From Clostridiales bacterium Firm_04 (lineage in GTDB: Bacteria; Bacillota; Clostridia; Oscillospirales; Ruminococcaceae): a stretch of DNA of 51,569 nucleotides. Location: the NCBI GenBank assembly GCA_001603005.1, contig LVAJ01000019.1, forward strand, positions 1 through 51,569. Direction: 5' to 3'. Made by a program: the position numbers and the translations under genes. This document shows positions 16,157 through 24,477 of this stretch, in pieces. How positions within the stretch are numbered: the stretch's first letter is position 1; every line of letters starts with the position of its first letter. The notes beneath the pieces are model-generated. The model made no database searches and had not been told where the DNA came from. It saw only the letters and a program-made list of their open reading frames with translations.

Positions 16157-16697
16157 CGCATGATTCCGGACTTTGCGCGTTACGCGGGGAAGTATGCCTG
16201 ATGATTGCAAGCCGCATTTGAATGTCGGGTTTATGCATGTCGCATTTGAATGTCGGTATGAATGTCGCGTTTGCATGTCAGTATGTATGTCCATTTGAAT
16301 GTCTTGAAAGAAGTATCCGCTTCGCGGATGCTATTTTAGAATGGGGACTTCTTGATCGCACACGTTTTGCAAGCAAAACGGCTCAGTTTGCCAAAGGCAA
16401 ACTGGAGTCCCCAAGCCCGCCAAGCTCTTGAACGCTGGGGAGTTTCGCGATCTGCGGATCGCGACGAGGGCGCTGCCCTCGACCCGCGAACTTTTGAAAA
16501 AGTTCGATCAAAACTTTAATGCTGTGCGCGCCGGATGCGTTTGTGGGGGCGCAGTCGTGCGCTCGGTAACGTATGCGGAGCGCAGCGCTGGGAGCAGTCA
16601 CGAATGAGAAGCCGCCCCGCGGCGTGAACAGCGAGAGTTGGGCGAGCCGCGCTGCCGCACTCCGGAGGGAAATGCCAGCGGGGGCTCCCCGCCGCAT
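16157..16697 (+). repeat. Structured modular repeat, copy R5, full length
   Basis: The most complete copy: lead-in GCATGATTCCGGACTTTGCG, ATGTC array (16217-16305), GCGGAT hairpin, then a GGGGACT..AGTCCCC helix whose loop has gained two hairpins (CGTTTTG-CAAG-CAAAACG and CAGTTTGCC-AAA-GGCAAACTG). It goes on with CGCGATC-TGCG-GATCGCG, CGAGGGC-GCT-GCCCTCG, the GAACTTTT hairpin and the downstream module to about 16697. It ends just before the sigma-gene promoter. Confidence 0.88.
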
Positions 16698-16726
16698 TTG
16701 ACTTTTATTGCGATTCATGATAGAAT
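16698..16726 (+). promoter_or_regulatory. Promoter of the ECF sigma gene
   Basis: TTGACT, 17 bases, TAGAAT. This is a housekeeping-type promoter, unlike the element at 17362. Confidence 0.75.
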
Positions 16727-16817
16727 ATGAAACAGATATGACACGAAATGCCACAACCCCGCCTGCATGCATCCCCGCGGCGGGACCTGCTACACAATTG
16801 GAGAAGGTGATCCGGTT

Positions 16818-17357
16818 TTGGAAAAAGACGAACTATGTACCGCCGCAGCCGAAAAATACTATCAGCCCATTTACCGCTACTGCCTGCTCCAGCTGGGCGG
16901 CAATCTCTCCGCCGCAGACGACTGCGTGCAGGAGACCTTTCTGCGTATGCTGGAAAAAAAGGATTCCCTCGATTTTTCAGGCAATATCCGCAGCTGGCTC
17001 TACAGCACTGCCTACCGCGTCATCAAGGAATACCGGCAGCAAGTCCGCCGCGAATCCGAAATGTGTCCCGATGACCTCGACGTCGAGCTCGTCAGCGCTG
17101 AACCGGAATCTTCCGGCGCAGAGGATGCTGCCCGCCTGCTCAGTGCGCTGTCCGATGAGGAATACCGCCTGCTGGAAGCCTACTACGACAGCAGCCACGG
17201 CAGCAAGGCGGCTGTCGCGCGGGAATACGGCTTGACGATGCCGCAGCTCTATAAGCGCGTTCAAACCCTGCGTCTGCGGCTGCTTCGCCGTCAATCCGAC
17301 GAATCCGATGCGAAAAATCCCGCGCCTGATTGTACAAACGAACAAAATTCGGAGTGA
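16818..17357 (+). CDS. ECF-type RNA polymerase sigma factor
   Basis: 179 aa from TTG 16818, 7 bases after AAGGTGAT, a good match to the 16S tail; the frame is open upstream but has no other site. Region 2 spans about residues 8-75: YYQPIYRYCLLQLGG, DDCVQETFLRML and SWLYSTAYRVIKEYRQQ. Region 4 spans about 105-160: LSDEEYRLLEAYYDSSHGSKAAVAREYGLTMPQ in two helices, then LYKRVQTLRLRLLRR. Regions 1 and 3 are absent, as in extracytoplasmic-function sigmas. It precedes a membrane protein of the anti-sigma kind by 84 bases, and those bases contain a candidate promoter for this sigma itself. Confidence 0.92.
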   Translation: MEKDELCTAAAEKYYQPIYRYCLLQLGGNLSAADDCVQETFLRMLEKKDSLDFSGNIRSWLYSTAYRVIKEYRQQVRRESEMCPDDLDVELVSAEPESSGAEDAARLLSALSDEEYRLLEAYYDSSHGSKAAVAREYGLTMPQLYKRVQTLRLRLLRRQSDESDAKNPAPDCTNEQNSE

Positions 17358-17361
17358 AAGC

Positions 17362-17395
17362 GGTAAAAATGCAGATGAATTTTCATTTATGGGTG
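17362..17395 (+). promoter_or_regulatory. Candidate ECF promoter, copy 1
   Basis: GGTAAAAAT, 13 bases, CATTTATGGGTG. The same two blocks with the same spacing occur at 18558-18591. It lies between the sigma and anti-sigma genes, with the next ribosome binding site about 30 bases downstream. The rest of the flanks differ, so the match is not a longer duplication. Confidence 0.65.
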
Positions 17396-17441
17396 AAGAT
17401 CGAACACAGGAATTTCGACCGTCCGGAAGGAGCATGAACCT

Positions 17442-18335
17442 ATGACAAATCCGAAGGCTTTGGCTGATGCAATGCACCGGCACGATGCCGACAGCATGCT
17501 GCTGCGGGAAATGCAGCAGTCACTCCGGACGGAGCTTGCAAAACCGCCGGAGTTACAGAACCTCGATGTGATCGACGAGCTGACTGCCGCGATCTGCGAA
17601 ATGAGCGGGCTGGAACAGTCCGTTGCATCGCACAGCGCTGCGGGGCTCGAAGCGTTCCGCGCAAAGCTCACTGCTGCGGAACCCGCTGCGGCAAATGCGC
17701 CCGCGATCACCGTTTCCGGCAAGGCAGCACGCAGGCATTCGATCCGCTGGCAGCGTTTTGCAGCGCTGGCGGCATCCCTGACCGGCGCACTCGTCATCGC
17801 GAATTTTGCGACACGAATCGCACTCGGCACCGGTCTTTTCACAGCAGGCGCGCAGCTGTTCCACGGCGGCATTCACCTCACCATGTCCGGAACCGATTCG
17901 ATCCCGACAGAGGAAATGCCCGTCCAGCGCGATCAGTACGGCATGCGGGCATTCTGCGAGCAGCAGGGCTTTTCGCCGCTCGTCCCGCAATATCTGCCGG
18001 CTGACTACGAAACGACCGCCGAGCCCCGCTGCGAAGAAAACGATCAGGAACAGGACGTCTTCTTTTGGTACGGAAAAGACGACGAACACCTGATGATCCA
18101 GTTCACGCATTACACCGTGGACGATCCCTACACCACAATTGGCATCCCGACGCAGGAATATTCCATGACCGACCGGCAAATCGGCTGCACGACGATCCAC
18201 GAGGTCAAGGAACCGGATTTCTATGCTGCAGCGTTCCAATCCGGCGACATTTCCTACTACGTTTCGGGCACCAATATCCGACAGGAGGTCTGCGAACAGA
18301 TCGTTGATTCGTTCTTCGCAGACTGCAGTGAGTAG
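17442..18335 (+). CDS. Membrane anti-sigma-like protein with DUF4367-like domain
   Basis: 297 aa, ATG with GGAAGGAG 8 bases upstream. Residues 1-100 are cytoplasmic and helical, with no zinc-binding H-x3-C-x2-C motif. One membrane helix at about 107-130 (FAALAASLTGALVIANF). The outer part, about 155-297, starts YGMRAFCEQQGFSPLVPQYLP, like DUF4367 domains often found on anti-sigma or sporulation-type proteins of Firmicutes. Encoded right after the sigma factor, so it most likely binds and holds it until an envelope signal arrives. That role is inferred from gene order and topology. Confidence 0.75.
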   Translation: MTNPKALADAMHRHDADSMLLREMQQSLRTELAKPPELQNLDVIDELTAAICEMSGLEQSVASHSAAGLEAFRAKLTAAEPAAANAPAITVSGKAARRHSIRWQRFAALAASLTGALVIANFATRIALGTGLFTAGAQLFHGGIHLTMSGTDSIPTEEMPVQRDQYGMRAFCEQQGFSPLVPQYLPADYETTAEPRCEENDQEQDVFFWYGKDDEHLMIQFTHYTVDDPYTTIGIPTQEYSMTDRQIGCTTIHEVKEPDFYAAAFQSGDISYYVSGTNIRQEVCEQIVDSFFADCSE

Positions 18336-18443
18336 CCGTGGGGCGATGCAGAACCGCCGCACACTGCGATTTTTTCATTTTTCATTTTTCCTTTCAATTT
18401 CCTTTTTTTCTTTTCCAAAGCGATACCAGAAGCGTATGATTTC

Positions 18444-18478
18444 GAGGAAAGATCCGTGTCTTTCCTCCATTTTTTTGC
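18444..18478 (+). terminator. Terminator of the sigma/anti-sigma unit
   Basis: GAGGAAAGA-TCCGTG-TCTTTCCTC followed by CATTTTTTT. Confidence 0.88.
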
Positions 18479-18557
18479 CTATCATGCGACATTTGGCATA
18501 AAATGCAGCAATATAGAAATTATTTTTTGTATAAAAGATAGAATGTCAGCGCGGATA

Positions 18558-18591
18558 GGTAAAAATCGACGGAAAAAATCATTTATGGGTG
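18558..18591 (+). promoter_or_regulatory. Candidate ECF promoter, copy 2
   Basis: GGTAAAAAT, 13 bases, CATTTATGGGTG, identical in blocks and spacing to 17362-17395. Followed after about 25 bases by the ribosome binding site of the secreted protein gene. It lies beyond a strong terminator, so this gene needs a promoter here. Confidence 0.68.
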
Positions 18592-18634
18592 TAAGCGGGT
18601 TCCGAAAGGAGCTCGAAAAGGAGGATACGTTCGC

Positions 18635-19126
18635 ATGTTGATAATGAAACGCAAGGTTATCACAGGGCTCCTGTGCACGGGGATCCTGCTTGCGGCACCT
18701 GTTCATGCGTATGCAGCAATGCTTCCTGCACAACAGGCGACCGCGGCCGGCAGTCCGGCTGTCATGCAGGGCGGACTGCTTCCGGCAGACATTTTCGGCG
18801 CGATCACGCGCTACACCGCACAGCTTTCTGCCGGCTACGGCTGTGTCTACATGAATGCATCGACGATTTCCAACACCGTGATGAAAAAGATCGGCTTGAA
18901 AAACGTCACGCTGCAATACAGTGTGAACGGCGTTTCATGGATTGATGCGGTCTATTACGGCGGCATCATGAACAACAACACGACATTCTTTTCCGTATCC
19001 GGAAAGTATTATCCTGCGGTTCTCGGCAGCGGATATTACCGCGTCAAGGTCACGCACTATGCTTACACCACGATCAATTCGACGCAAAGCGTCGTTGAGA
19101 TATCCAATGCGGTCTGGATCAATTGA
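18635..19126 (+). CDS. Secreted small protein, likely ECF target
   Basis: 163 aa, AAAAGGAGG 10 bases before ATG. Signal peptide: MLIMKRKVITGLLCTGILLA, cleavage near AYA-AM at about residue 28. The mature part (about 135 aa) is rich in Tyr, Asn, Ser and Val and probably all beta: YGCVYMNASTISNTV, QYSVNGVSWIDAV, SGYYRVKVTHYAYT. This recalls the small secreted DUF6147 proteins of gut Firmicutes, but I am unsure. The shared upstream element suggests that the sigma factor two genes upstream switches it on, so a role in envelope response is plausible. Confidence 0.7.
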   Translation: MLIMKRKVITGLLCTGILLAAPVHAYAAMLPAQQATAAGSPAVMQGGLLPADIFGAITRYTAQLSAGYGCVYMNASTISNTVMKKIGLKNVTLQYSVNGVSWIDAVYYGGIMNNNTTFFSVSGKYYPAVLGSGYYRVKVTHYAYTTINSTQSVVEISNAVWIN

Positions 19127-19531
19127 CCGTATCCCTGTTGCTATCCCCGCAATGGGGACAACCCGCTGAACTGGAATGAGAAAACCGGCTTCGCAGCCAA
19201 TCCCGTATCTGCACATTTACTTCGTATTCTGAAACCTCATCGCAAGCTGAAAAGTATCCTACCTTACACCACCCACTAATCCATCTGCGAAACCGATTTT
19301 CTCCTGACAGCGGCGGTTCCGGCATCCCGTACCCGTTTTGCCGCACACATGCAGCATCAATGCAGCAATGAACTGCGCGATCCACACATCAAACATCGCA
19401 GCAACAAAAGAACCAACCTCTCCTCAGAAACTTCCCATTTTTACACTCCGTACCGCATTGCGGTACACATGCAGCACATTTTTGCACACATCAACGCTGA
19501 ACGGGCGTTCGGATTGTCCTCATTTCAAAAG
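19127..19531. other. Intergenic stretch without a recognisable gene
   Basis: No ORF with a ribosome binding site and no match to the repeats. CCGTACCGCATTGCGGTAC at 19448 contains a short hairpin. It ends in a strong terminator, so it is probably the 3' end of the secreted-protein transcript. Confidence 0.5.
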
Positions 19532-19565
19532 CAGCCTGTATGGTTTTCCATACAGGCTGTTTTTG
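19532..19565 (+). terminator. Strong intrinsic terminator
   Basis: CAGCCTGTATGG-TTTT-CCATACAGGCTG, a perfect 12-bp stem, followed by TTTTTG. Confidence 0.9.
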
Positions 19566-20086
19566 TGCGGGCAGTGCCCGCTTCCAATTACCTCCGGGAG
19601 CCGGCGGCGCGGACTGTCCCCGCATTCGCAGCACACGCCGCGGGGCGGCTTCTCATTCGTGACTGCTCCCAGCGGATTGCGCTCCGCAGACGGAACAAGA
19701 ACGCACGACTGCGCCCCGCAAACGTAACCGGCGCGCACAGCATTAAAGTTTTGATCGAACTTTTTCAAAAGTTCGCAGGTCGAGGTGAGTTTGCTTGCAA
19801 ACTCATAGCGAAGCGTGCGAGCGCCCTCGTCGCGATCCGCAGATCGCGAAACTCCCCAGCGTTCTGTTTCGGGAAGAAAGAGGCTTGGAGAAAGTTCCCC
19901 TTTTCAAAGGGGCAACTTTCTCCATTCTCAATAGCATCCGCGAAGCGGATACTTCTTTGAGGACATGCAAACGCGACATTCATTTTTTCATTCATTCCGA
20001 CATGCAGATGAACATGCACAAATCAGTCATTCATTCTGACATGCACCATAAAAGTGAATGGTGAAGAATGAATAGTGAATAGTTGA
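19566..20086 (-). repeat. Structured modular repeat, copy R6
   Basis: Minus orientation with all modules. First helix is GGAGAAAGTT..AACTTTCTCC, a third version of that stem. The second is CGCGATC-TGCG-GATCGCG. The third (CGAGG..CCTCG) holds an inserted GAGTTTGC..GCAAACTC hairpin like R3. The ACATGC-type array runs to about 20055, then GTGAATGGTGAAGAATGAAT short repeats to 20086. Confidence 0.85.
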
Positions 20087-20191
20087 GCGCATCGGAAGCA
20101 TACGCGCATGATTCAGAGCGCATCATAAAAATGAAACGAAACGACTTTTCCCGCGGGATTCCCCGCAATCATGATATTTTTATGAAGCACA

Positions 20192-20220
20192 TTGCACTTT
20201 TTGGCAGAATATGCTATTAT
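20192..20220 (+). promoter_or_regulatory. Promoter of a candidate small RNA
   Basis: TTGCAC, 17 bases ending in TGC, TATTAT. Confidence 0.6.
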
Positions 20221-20226
20221 GAGAGC

Positions 20227-20282
20227 TGCATATCGAGGCAAAGCAGCAGTATTGATCTTAATATCAATGCTGCTGTTTTTCA
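20227..20282 (+). ncRNA. Candidate small RNA of about 55 bases
   Basis: A promoter is followed after only some 20 bases by a 13-bp hairpin (CAGCAGTATTGAT pairing with ATCAATGCTGCTG, one G-U pair) and TTTTT. No ribosome binding site or ORF fits in between. The next gene has its own promoter at 20420. Alternatives are a terminator relic of a lost gene or a decoy transcript. Confidence 0.4.
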
Positions 20283-20419
20283 ATCAATAGATGCACAATG
20301 ATTTTTTTCAATGATAATCATATCGTCTGGCACAATCTCAAATAACGATATTTTCTAACAGGTCCGGAAACCAGTTAGTTTATGCTTCGCAAGAATCCAC
20401 ACTTTTTCATGAAATTCTA

Positions 20420-20448
20420 TTGATATTTAATATGAAATATGTTATAAT
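20420..20448 (+). promoter_or_regulatory. Promoter of the helicase-associated gene
   Basis: TTGATA, 17 bases, TATAAT. Confidence 0.82.
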
Positions 20449-20481
20449 ATACTATATCAGATTATATGTTGGGGGTGACAC

Positions 20482-21069
20482 ATGATGACTGAACTGGAAA
20501 TCATGCAGCGCGCAAAGCAATATATTGATGCGCTTGCAAACGGATATGACCCGCTTTCCGGACAGCCTGTTCGGGACGATGATGTTGTCAATCAGGTACG
20601 GGTTTCGCGATGCCTGTTTTATGTTTCCGGTGTGCTGCAAAAGGTCATTGACAACGGCGGAGAAGTTCAGAAAAAGAAAGTACCCCGGTCACAGAAAGCG
20701 CCATTTGCCCTCCTGCCCGAGCAGATTGTGCAACTCAAGCCACATAGTTCTCAGCAGTCTGCTTCAAGAATCACAGCGTCGATCAATGAACTGATTGATA
20801 CTGAAAAAATGCAGAAGCTGAAAACAACGGATATTACCGGTTGGCTGCTCTCCATTGGAATGCTGCAAGACATAGAGACCTCATCAGGCAGAAAGCGAAA
20901 GGTTCCGACGCAAAACGGGGAAATGCTTGGAATGAAGGAAATAAGCTTTATCAATGAACAAGGTGTTCCGACGCAATATACCGTGTATGACAAGAACGCA
21001 CAGCAATTCATTTTTGATAACATAGAAACACTCATTGCATTTATACATGAAAGAGAAGCAGAGAAATGA
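20482..21069 (+). CDS. Hypothetical protein, partner of a lost helicase
   Basis: 195 aa. GGGGGTGA precedes the tandem ATGATG start. Residues 1-60 form helices (LEIMQRAKQYIDALANGYDP, NQVRVSRCLFYVSGVLQKVI). A basic linker KKKVPRSQK follows, and the second half (TDITGWLLSIGMLQDIETSSGRKRKVPT) looks like a small winged or SH3-like fold. No enzyme motif. Its stop overlaps the ATG of the helicase remnant as ATGA, so it was translationally coupled to it. It seems intact although its partner is wrecked. I do not know the family's function. Confidence 0.7.
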   Translation: MMTELEIMQRAKQYIDALANGYDPLSGQPVRDDDVVNQVRVSRCLFYVSGVLQKVIDNGGEVQKKKVPRSQKAPFALLPEQIVQLKPHSSQQSASRITASINELIDTEKMQKLKTTDITGWLLSIGMLQDIETSSGRKRKVPTQNGEMLGMKEISFINEQGVPTQYTVYDKNAQQFIFDNIETLIAFIHEREAEK

Positions 21070-21835
21070 AATCAATCCTATTCTTTGACGCAGAGATCAA
21101 TCCCGAAAACGGGCAGATGCGCAGTGGGAAAAAGCAATTGCTGATCTGAAAGAAAAATAAGAAAGCAGTCAGTGTCTTGACCTTGTGCTGAGCCTGCTGG
21201 AACGGTTTGCGTCGGTCAATGAGAAGAAATACCGTTCTGATCTGGAAGCCTTCATCCGCGAATCGCAGTTTGCAGATTTCTGTTTCCCGGATGACAGCGA
21301 AGTCGTGGTTTCGACCATTCATAAGACGAAGGGCCATGAATTTGACTGTGTGTATCTGATGCTGAATCGTACAGACCTCAGCAGAGATGAAAAGCGGCGT
21401 GTGCTGTATGTCGGCATGACGAGAGCAAAATCGGAACTGTATCTGCACTATAACAACCATGCTTTTGACAGCTTTTCCGATGATATTATTGACGATCCTG
21501 AAATGTATCCGGAGCCGGAGCAAATTACATTGCAGCTGACACACAAAGATGTCGTATTGAACTATTTTATGCCAAGAAAGAAGCTGATCTTTGCTTTGCA
21601 CAGCGGCACAACGCTGACATTGCAGGGGAAGGAATTGTATGCTCAGATAGGCGGAAAATCTTATTCTGTCGCAATGCTGTCCAAAGCGGCACAGGGGACG
21701 CTGAACGGCTTGCTGGCAAAGGGGTATCGCGTCCAGTCAGCGCGCGTGCGGTTTGTGGTCGCATGGCGGAATCAGGATGATACCGCCGGACAGGAATATG
21801 CGATTATTCTGCCGGATATATTCCTCGAAAAATGA
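21066..21835 (+). pseudogene. Remnant of a large exonuclease-helicase gene
   Basis: The gene begins MKSILFFDAEINPENGQ, which looks like the first motif (D-x-E) of a DEDD 3'-5' exonuclease. The frame then shifts and soon meets stop codons. From about 21170 another frame is open to 21835 and carries the C-terminal end of a UvrD-like helicase: STIHKTKGHEFDCVYLM (motif V) and DEKRRVLYVGMTRAKSELYL (motif VI), then about 100 residues with no known domain. Everything between, including the ATP-binding part, is missing. This fits a large internal deletion in a long RecQ/UvrD-type fusion gene. No activity is expected from what is left. Confidence 0.8.
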
Positions 21836-22207
21836 ATGATTTATTCTTATATTATGATGCCTTGCTTGCTGTTCGATCAGTGGGCAGGGCTTTTTTTGCA
21901 CTGGGTTATGATAGGAAACGTTTATATACAAAACGAGCAAATCGTGCACGATAGATAAACGCTTCATCGTGCAACTATACAAACTTTTCTCCATAGTGAA
22001 AAAATCAGCCAAGTTTTGAGGATAGAAGTGAGAGCCGCCGCAAATCTCCACAAGCCCAGAAACAGAAGCACAATGCACAGAATGTTGCAGGCCGTTTTGT
22101 GCAGTCAGACAAAGTTTCAGGAACAGACTATTATTTTTCCGCGTTTCTGTAGGGCTGTATGAGAGGCGGTTCTCTCAAACCAATCAAGATTCAGGGAGGT
22201 AACCAAA
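21836..22207. other. Intergenic stretch in the decayed mobile region
   Basis: GCCTTGC..GCAGGGC followed by TTTTTTT (21860-21898) may be a weak terminator of the helicase remnant. GAGAG-GCGGTT-CTCTC lies at about 22159. No gene seen. Confidence 0.45.
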
Positions 22208-22483
22208 ATGAAACGAAACCAGCAAGAAGTCATTGACCGCATCCTCGATCTGTTGACCGAACTGGTCGATGACGAGCCTGTCGAGAAGCAGGCGGAAACC
22301 AAACCAATGGAAATGCTCACAATCAAGGAATGTACCGCAGCAGTCCGGGGCATTTCCGAGCATACCGTCCGTAAACTGGTCGCGCAGGGGCGTGTCCGCT
22401 ACATCCGTACCGGTGAGGGCGAGCGCGGGAAAATCCTCATCAACAAGCAATCGCTGCTTGACTATCTGGGCGGTGCGACATGA
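22208..22483 (+). CDS. Excisionase-like helix-turn-helix protein
   Basis: 91 aa, GGGAGG 8 bases before ATG. After a helical N-terminus (RNQQEVIDRILDLLTELV), residues 36-88 show the excisionase/MerR-like fold of Tn916-type elements: MLTIKECTAAVRGISEHTVR, KLVAQGRVRYIRTGEG, ILINKQSLLDYL. Such proteins bend DNA at element ends and steer an integrase towards excision. An integrase tail lies 1.5 kb downstream with an HNH gene between, so this probably belonged to an integrative element that has decayed. Confidence 0.8.
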   Translation: MKRNQQEVIDRILDLLTELVDDEPVEKQAETKPMEMLTIKECTAAVRGISEHTVRKLVAQGRVRYIRTGEGERGKILINKQSLLDYLGGAT

Positions 22484-22535
22484 AATGGAAAGACTGCCCG
22501 TATTTCATCTGTTAGGACAGAAGTTAGGCAGTCAC

Positions 22536-23462
22536 TTATAATACATTACTTTTTCCATTGTTGCATTTGCTGCATAGAGTTTGCAAATTATCTAATATCG
22601 TTTCTCCACCGTTTGCCCACGCAACAATATGATCAACTTCCAGTTCAACATTCGGATTCTTTGCAGGTGATGCGCCGCAAGCGCAACACTTGAAATGGTC
22701 TCGTTTTAAGACTTGAAATCGAAGTCGTGCATTGATATTCCTGGAGGTAGAGTGAATCGGTTTCTGAGCTTGCCGTTTAGGAGCTGATTCAATGCTTGAT
22801 TCAGATACAGATTCATTTTCGCCATTCATAGGCGTAACTAAAACATCGGGAGATTCTTCTGTATTATCTGAATTGATATAATCAACAAATGCTTCCAGTG
22901 CTTTACGCCATCCGCCAAAACGTCTTTTATATGTGTCAATCGAATATTTTGATACTCCATGTTTGATTATATCAGTTGAAGTTGGTTGCCTGCCTAATAA
23001 AATCCATATACGTTCAATTTCCTCAAATAATTCTTCTTTAGTTATTTTGCGTTTTGCAAGTCCGGTTGGTTCCAATCCTGCTTTTAAAAGAAATTCCTCC
23101 CATGAGGAAAATCTTTTGAAGATGTGCTCTACTGAAAAAGAACCATTCTTTTTGTAGTCATCATATCCAACTGTATCTGAACCTAACATAGCTGCAACTC
23201 TTTGCACATCAGCAATATAGTCGTCGTCTGAGATAAGCTTTCTTTCACTTGATGTTCGTTCTTTACGAAGTCCTGCTAAAGATAGTGCTCTTTTCCATGT
23301 TCCAAAGTGCCCTTGAATTGCAGTTTGAGAATACTTACCATATTTCTTATAGGTACTTATAGAGATATAATCAACATTCAGAGAATCAGCAACTTGCTTT
23401 ATATCAGATAATATCTCTTCGTCAGTCAATGATGCTTTGTATTCATTCAATTCAAATTTCAT
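22536..23462 (-). CDS. HNH endonuclease with three homing-type repeats
   Basis: 308 aa, GGGAG upstream of ATG, own promoter. Three repeats of about 52 residues (about 13-65, 77-131, 141-192) share the pattern EE/DD..DI..VA..L....S...Y.K.G.YS...I...F..W..AL..AGL, the homing-endonuclease-associated repeat that binds DNA. A Ser-rich linker follows, then the HNH nuclease: LKRDHFKCCACGASPAKNP, VELEVDHIVAWANGGET, NLQTLCSKCNNGKS, with four zinc cysteines and catalytic His in VDHI. GC is clearly below the flanks. It sits opposite in strand between excisionase and integrase remains. Likely a free-standing mobile endonuclease or a defence nuclease. Confidence 0.9.
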   Translation of the reverse strand: MKFELNEYKASLTDEEILSDIKQVADSLNVDYISISTYKKYGKYSQTAIQGHFGTWKRALSLAGLRKERTSSERKLISDDDYIADVQRVAAMLGSDTVGYDDYKKNGSFSVEHIFKRFSSWEEFLLKAGLEPTGLAKRKITKEELFEEIERIWILLGRQPTSTDIIKHGVSKYSIDTYKRRFGGWRKALEAFVDYINSDNTEESPDVLVTPMNGENESVSESSIESAPKRQAQKPIHSTSRNINARLRFQVLKRDHFKCCACGASPAKNPNVELEVDHIVAWANGGETILDNLQTLCSKCNNGKSNVL

Positions 23463-23492
23463 GCAACCACTCCCGATAAATTTCTTATTCTG

Positions 23493-23521
23493 ATTATACC
23501 ATAGTTCAAGAGAAAGTGCAA
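23493..23521 (-). promoter_or_regulatory. Promoter of the HNH gene
   Basis: Minus strand: TTGCAC, 17 bases, TATAAT. Confidence 0.8.
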
Positions 23522-23770
23522 GCTCTAAGATAGTAAAAAATTGAAGGGGTATGCAATCTGATATAAAATGAACAAATCAAAAGTATCCGTATTCTTTTGA
23601 TTTTTCTTGGTGTAGCAAGCACAGAAAGTGGTGCATTCTTTCCACTTTCGGTGATTTTTGAGCGCGAACCCCTCAAAAATCTCAGTTCAGGGAACCCGCC
23701 GACCTGAACAATTCCCCTTCATTTTCCAGACTCAGCCTGAAACCGCATTTTTCTGAACAGAGAAAAACAC

Positions 23771-24289
23771 ATGAGAAAGAACAAACAGGTCGAAGCGAAG
23801 CGAGTCACATTTGAAATGCAAGAATGGGCAGAGGTCAAACTCCGCGCCGCAACCGAGGATTCAGATAAAGCGGGCAAGCAAGCCCTCAATTTGCATCTTA
23901 ACTTTAAATCGTAAAAGTGCTATAATGATGGTGATATAAAAAAGGCGGAAAGTTACGGCAGCAAGTGGAATAACGAGAAGAATGCTGTGTTTTATGCAGA
24001 GAGGCGATACGGCGGCTGTATCAATCCGGATACGGTTCGTGCTTTTCTGAACAGCTTTACCAAGAAACACGGGCTGCAAAAAAACCATCCCCATATGTTC
24101 CGTCATACATCGGTTAGCCTTCTGCTTCAGGCAGGAATCAGCATTGCGGACGCTGCCAAGCGAGCAGGACACGCCAGACCGGATGTCACCCTAAGGATTT
24201 ACTCTCATGCGTTGAAAAAGAATAATCTGCATTGCTGTGAAGCTGTGACGAAAGCTATGCCGAAAATGCCGAAGCGTGTAGACGGCTGA
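23771..24289 (+). pseudogene. Tyrosine recombinase (integrase) remnant
   Basis: From about 23915 the frame reads as the end of a tyrosine recombinase: AESYGSKWNNEKNAVFYAER, then HPHMFRHTSVSLLLQAGISI with the H-x-x-R pair, AGHA, and the catalytic Tyr in LRIYSHAL. The N-terminal arm and the first catalytic Arg are missing. In the same frame, just upstream and ended by TAA 23912-23914, is a 47-codon ORF (23771-23914, MRKNKQVEAKRVTFEMQEWA) of unknown kind. It could be a separate small gene or the 5' remnant of another gene joined by deletion. Bases 23522-23770 show no gene. Confidence 0.75.
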
Positions 24290-24419
24290 AAGATATGAAA
24301 AGCTGCGATAATTCTATCTTCCTGCATCGTTCAGGAACATAAAAGTTGACCGGTTGTTGACCAATCAGCAGACCTGACCGCTGAAATCGACTGATAACAT
24401 CGCAATTTCGCGGCGAGGG

Positions 24420-24448
24420 TTGAAATTCAAGCGTTTATATGCTATAAT
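24420..24448 (+). promoter_or_regulatory. Promoter of the zinc-ribbon gene
   Basis: TTGAAA, 17 bases ending in TGC, TATAAT. Confidence 0.85.
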
Positions 24449-24477
24449 AGGACAAAAAAGAAAGCAGGGATTCTCCC

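Noticed and set aside
18362..18634. Short ORFs between the anti-sigma and secreted genes
   Set aside because: They cross the terminator at 18444 and lack ribosome binding sites.
15688..20064. Repeated ORFs such as KVLIELFQKFAESRG and FREEKGLGKAPLSERG
   Set aside because: They recur in every copy of the R element, in several frames, without ribosome binding sites, and the helices they cover change in pairs rather than by codon. They are translations of the structured repeat.
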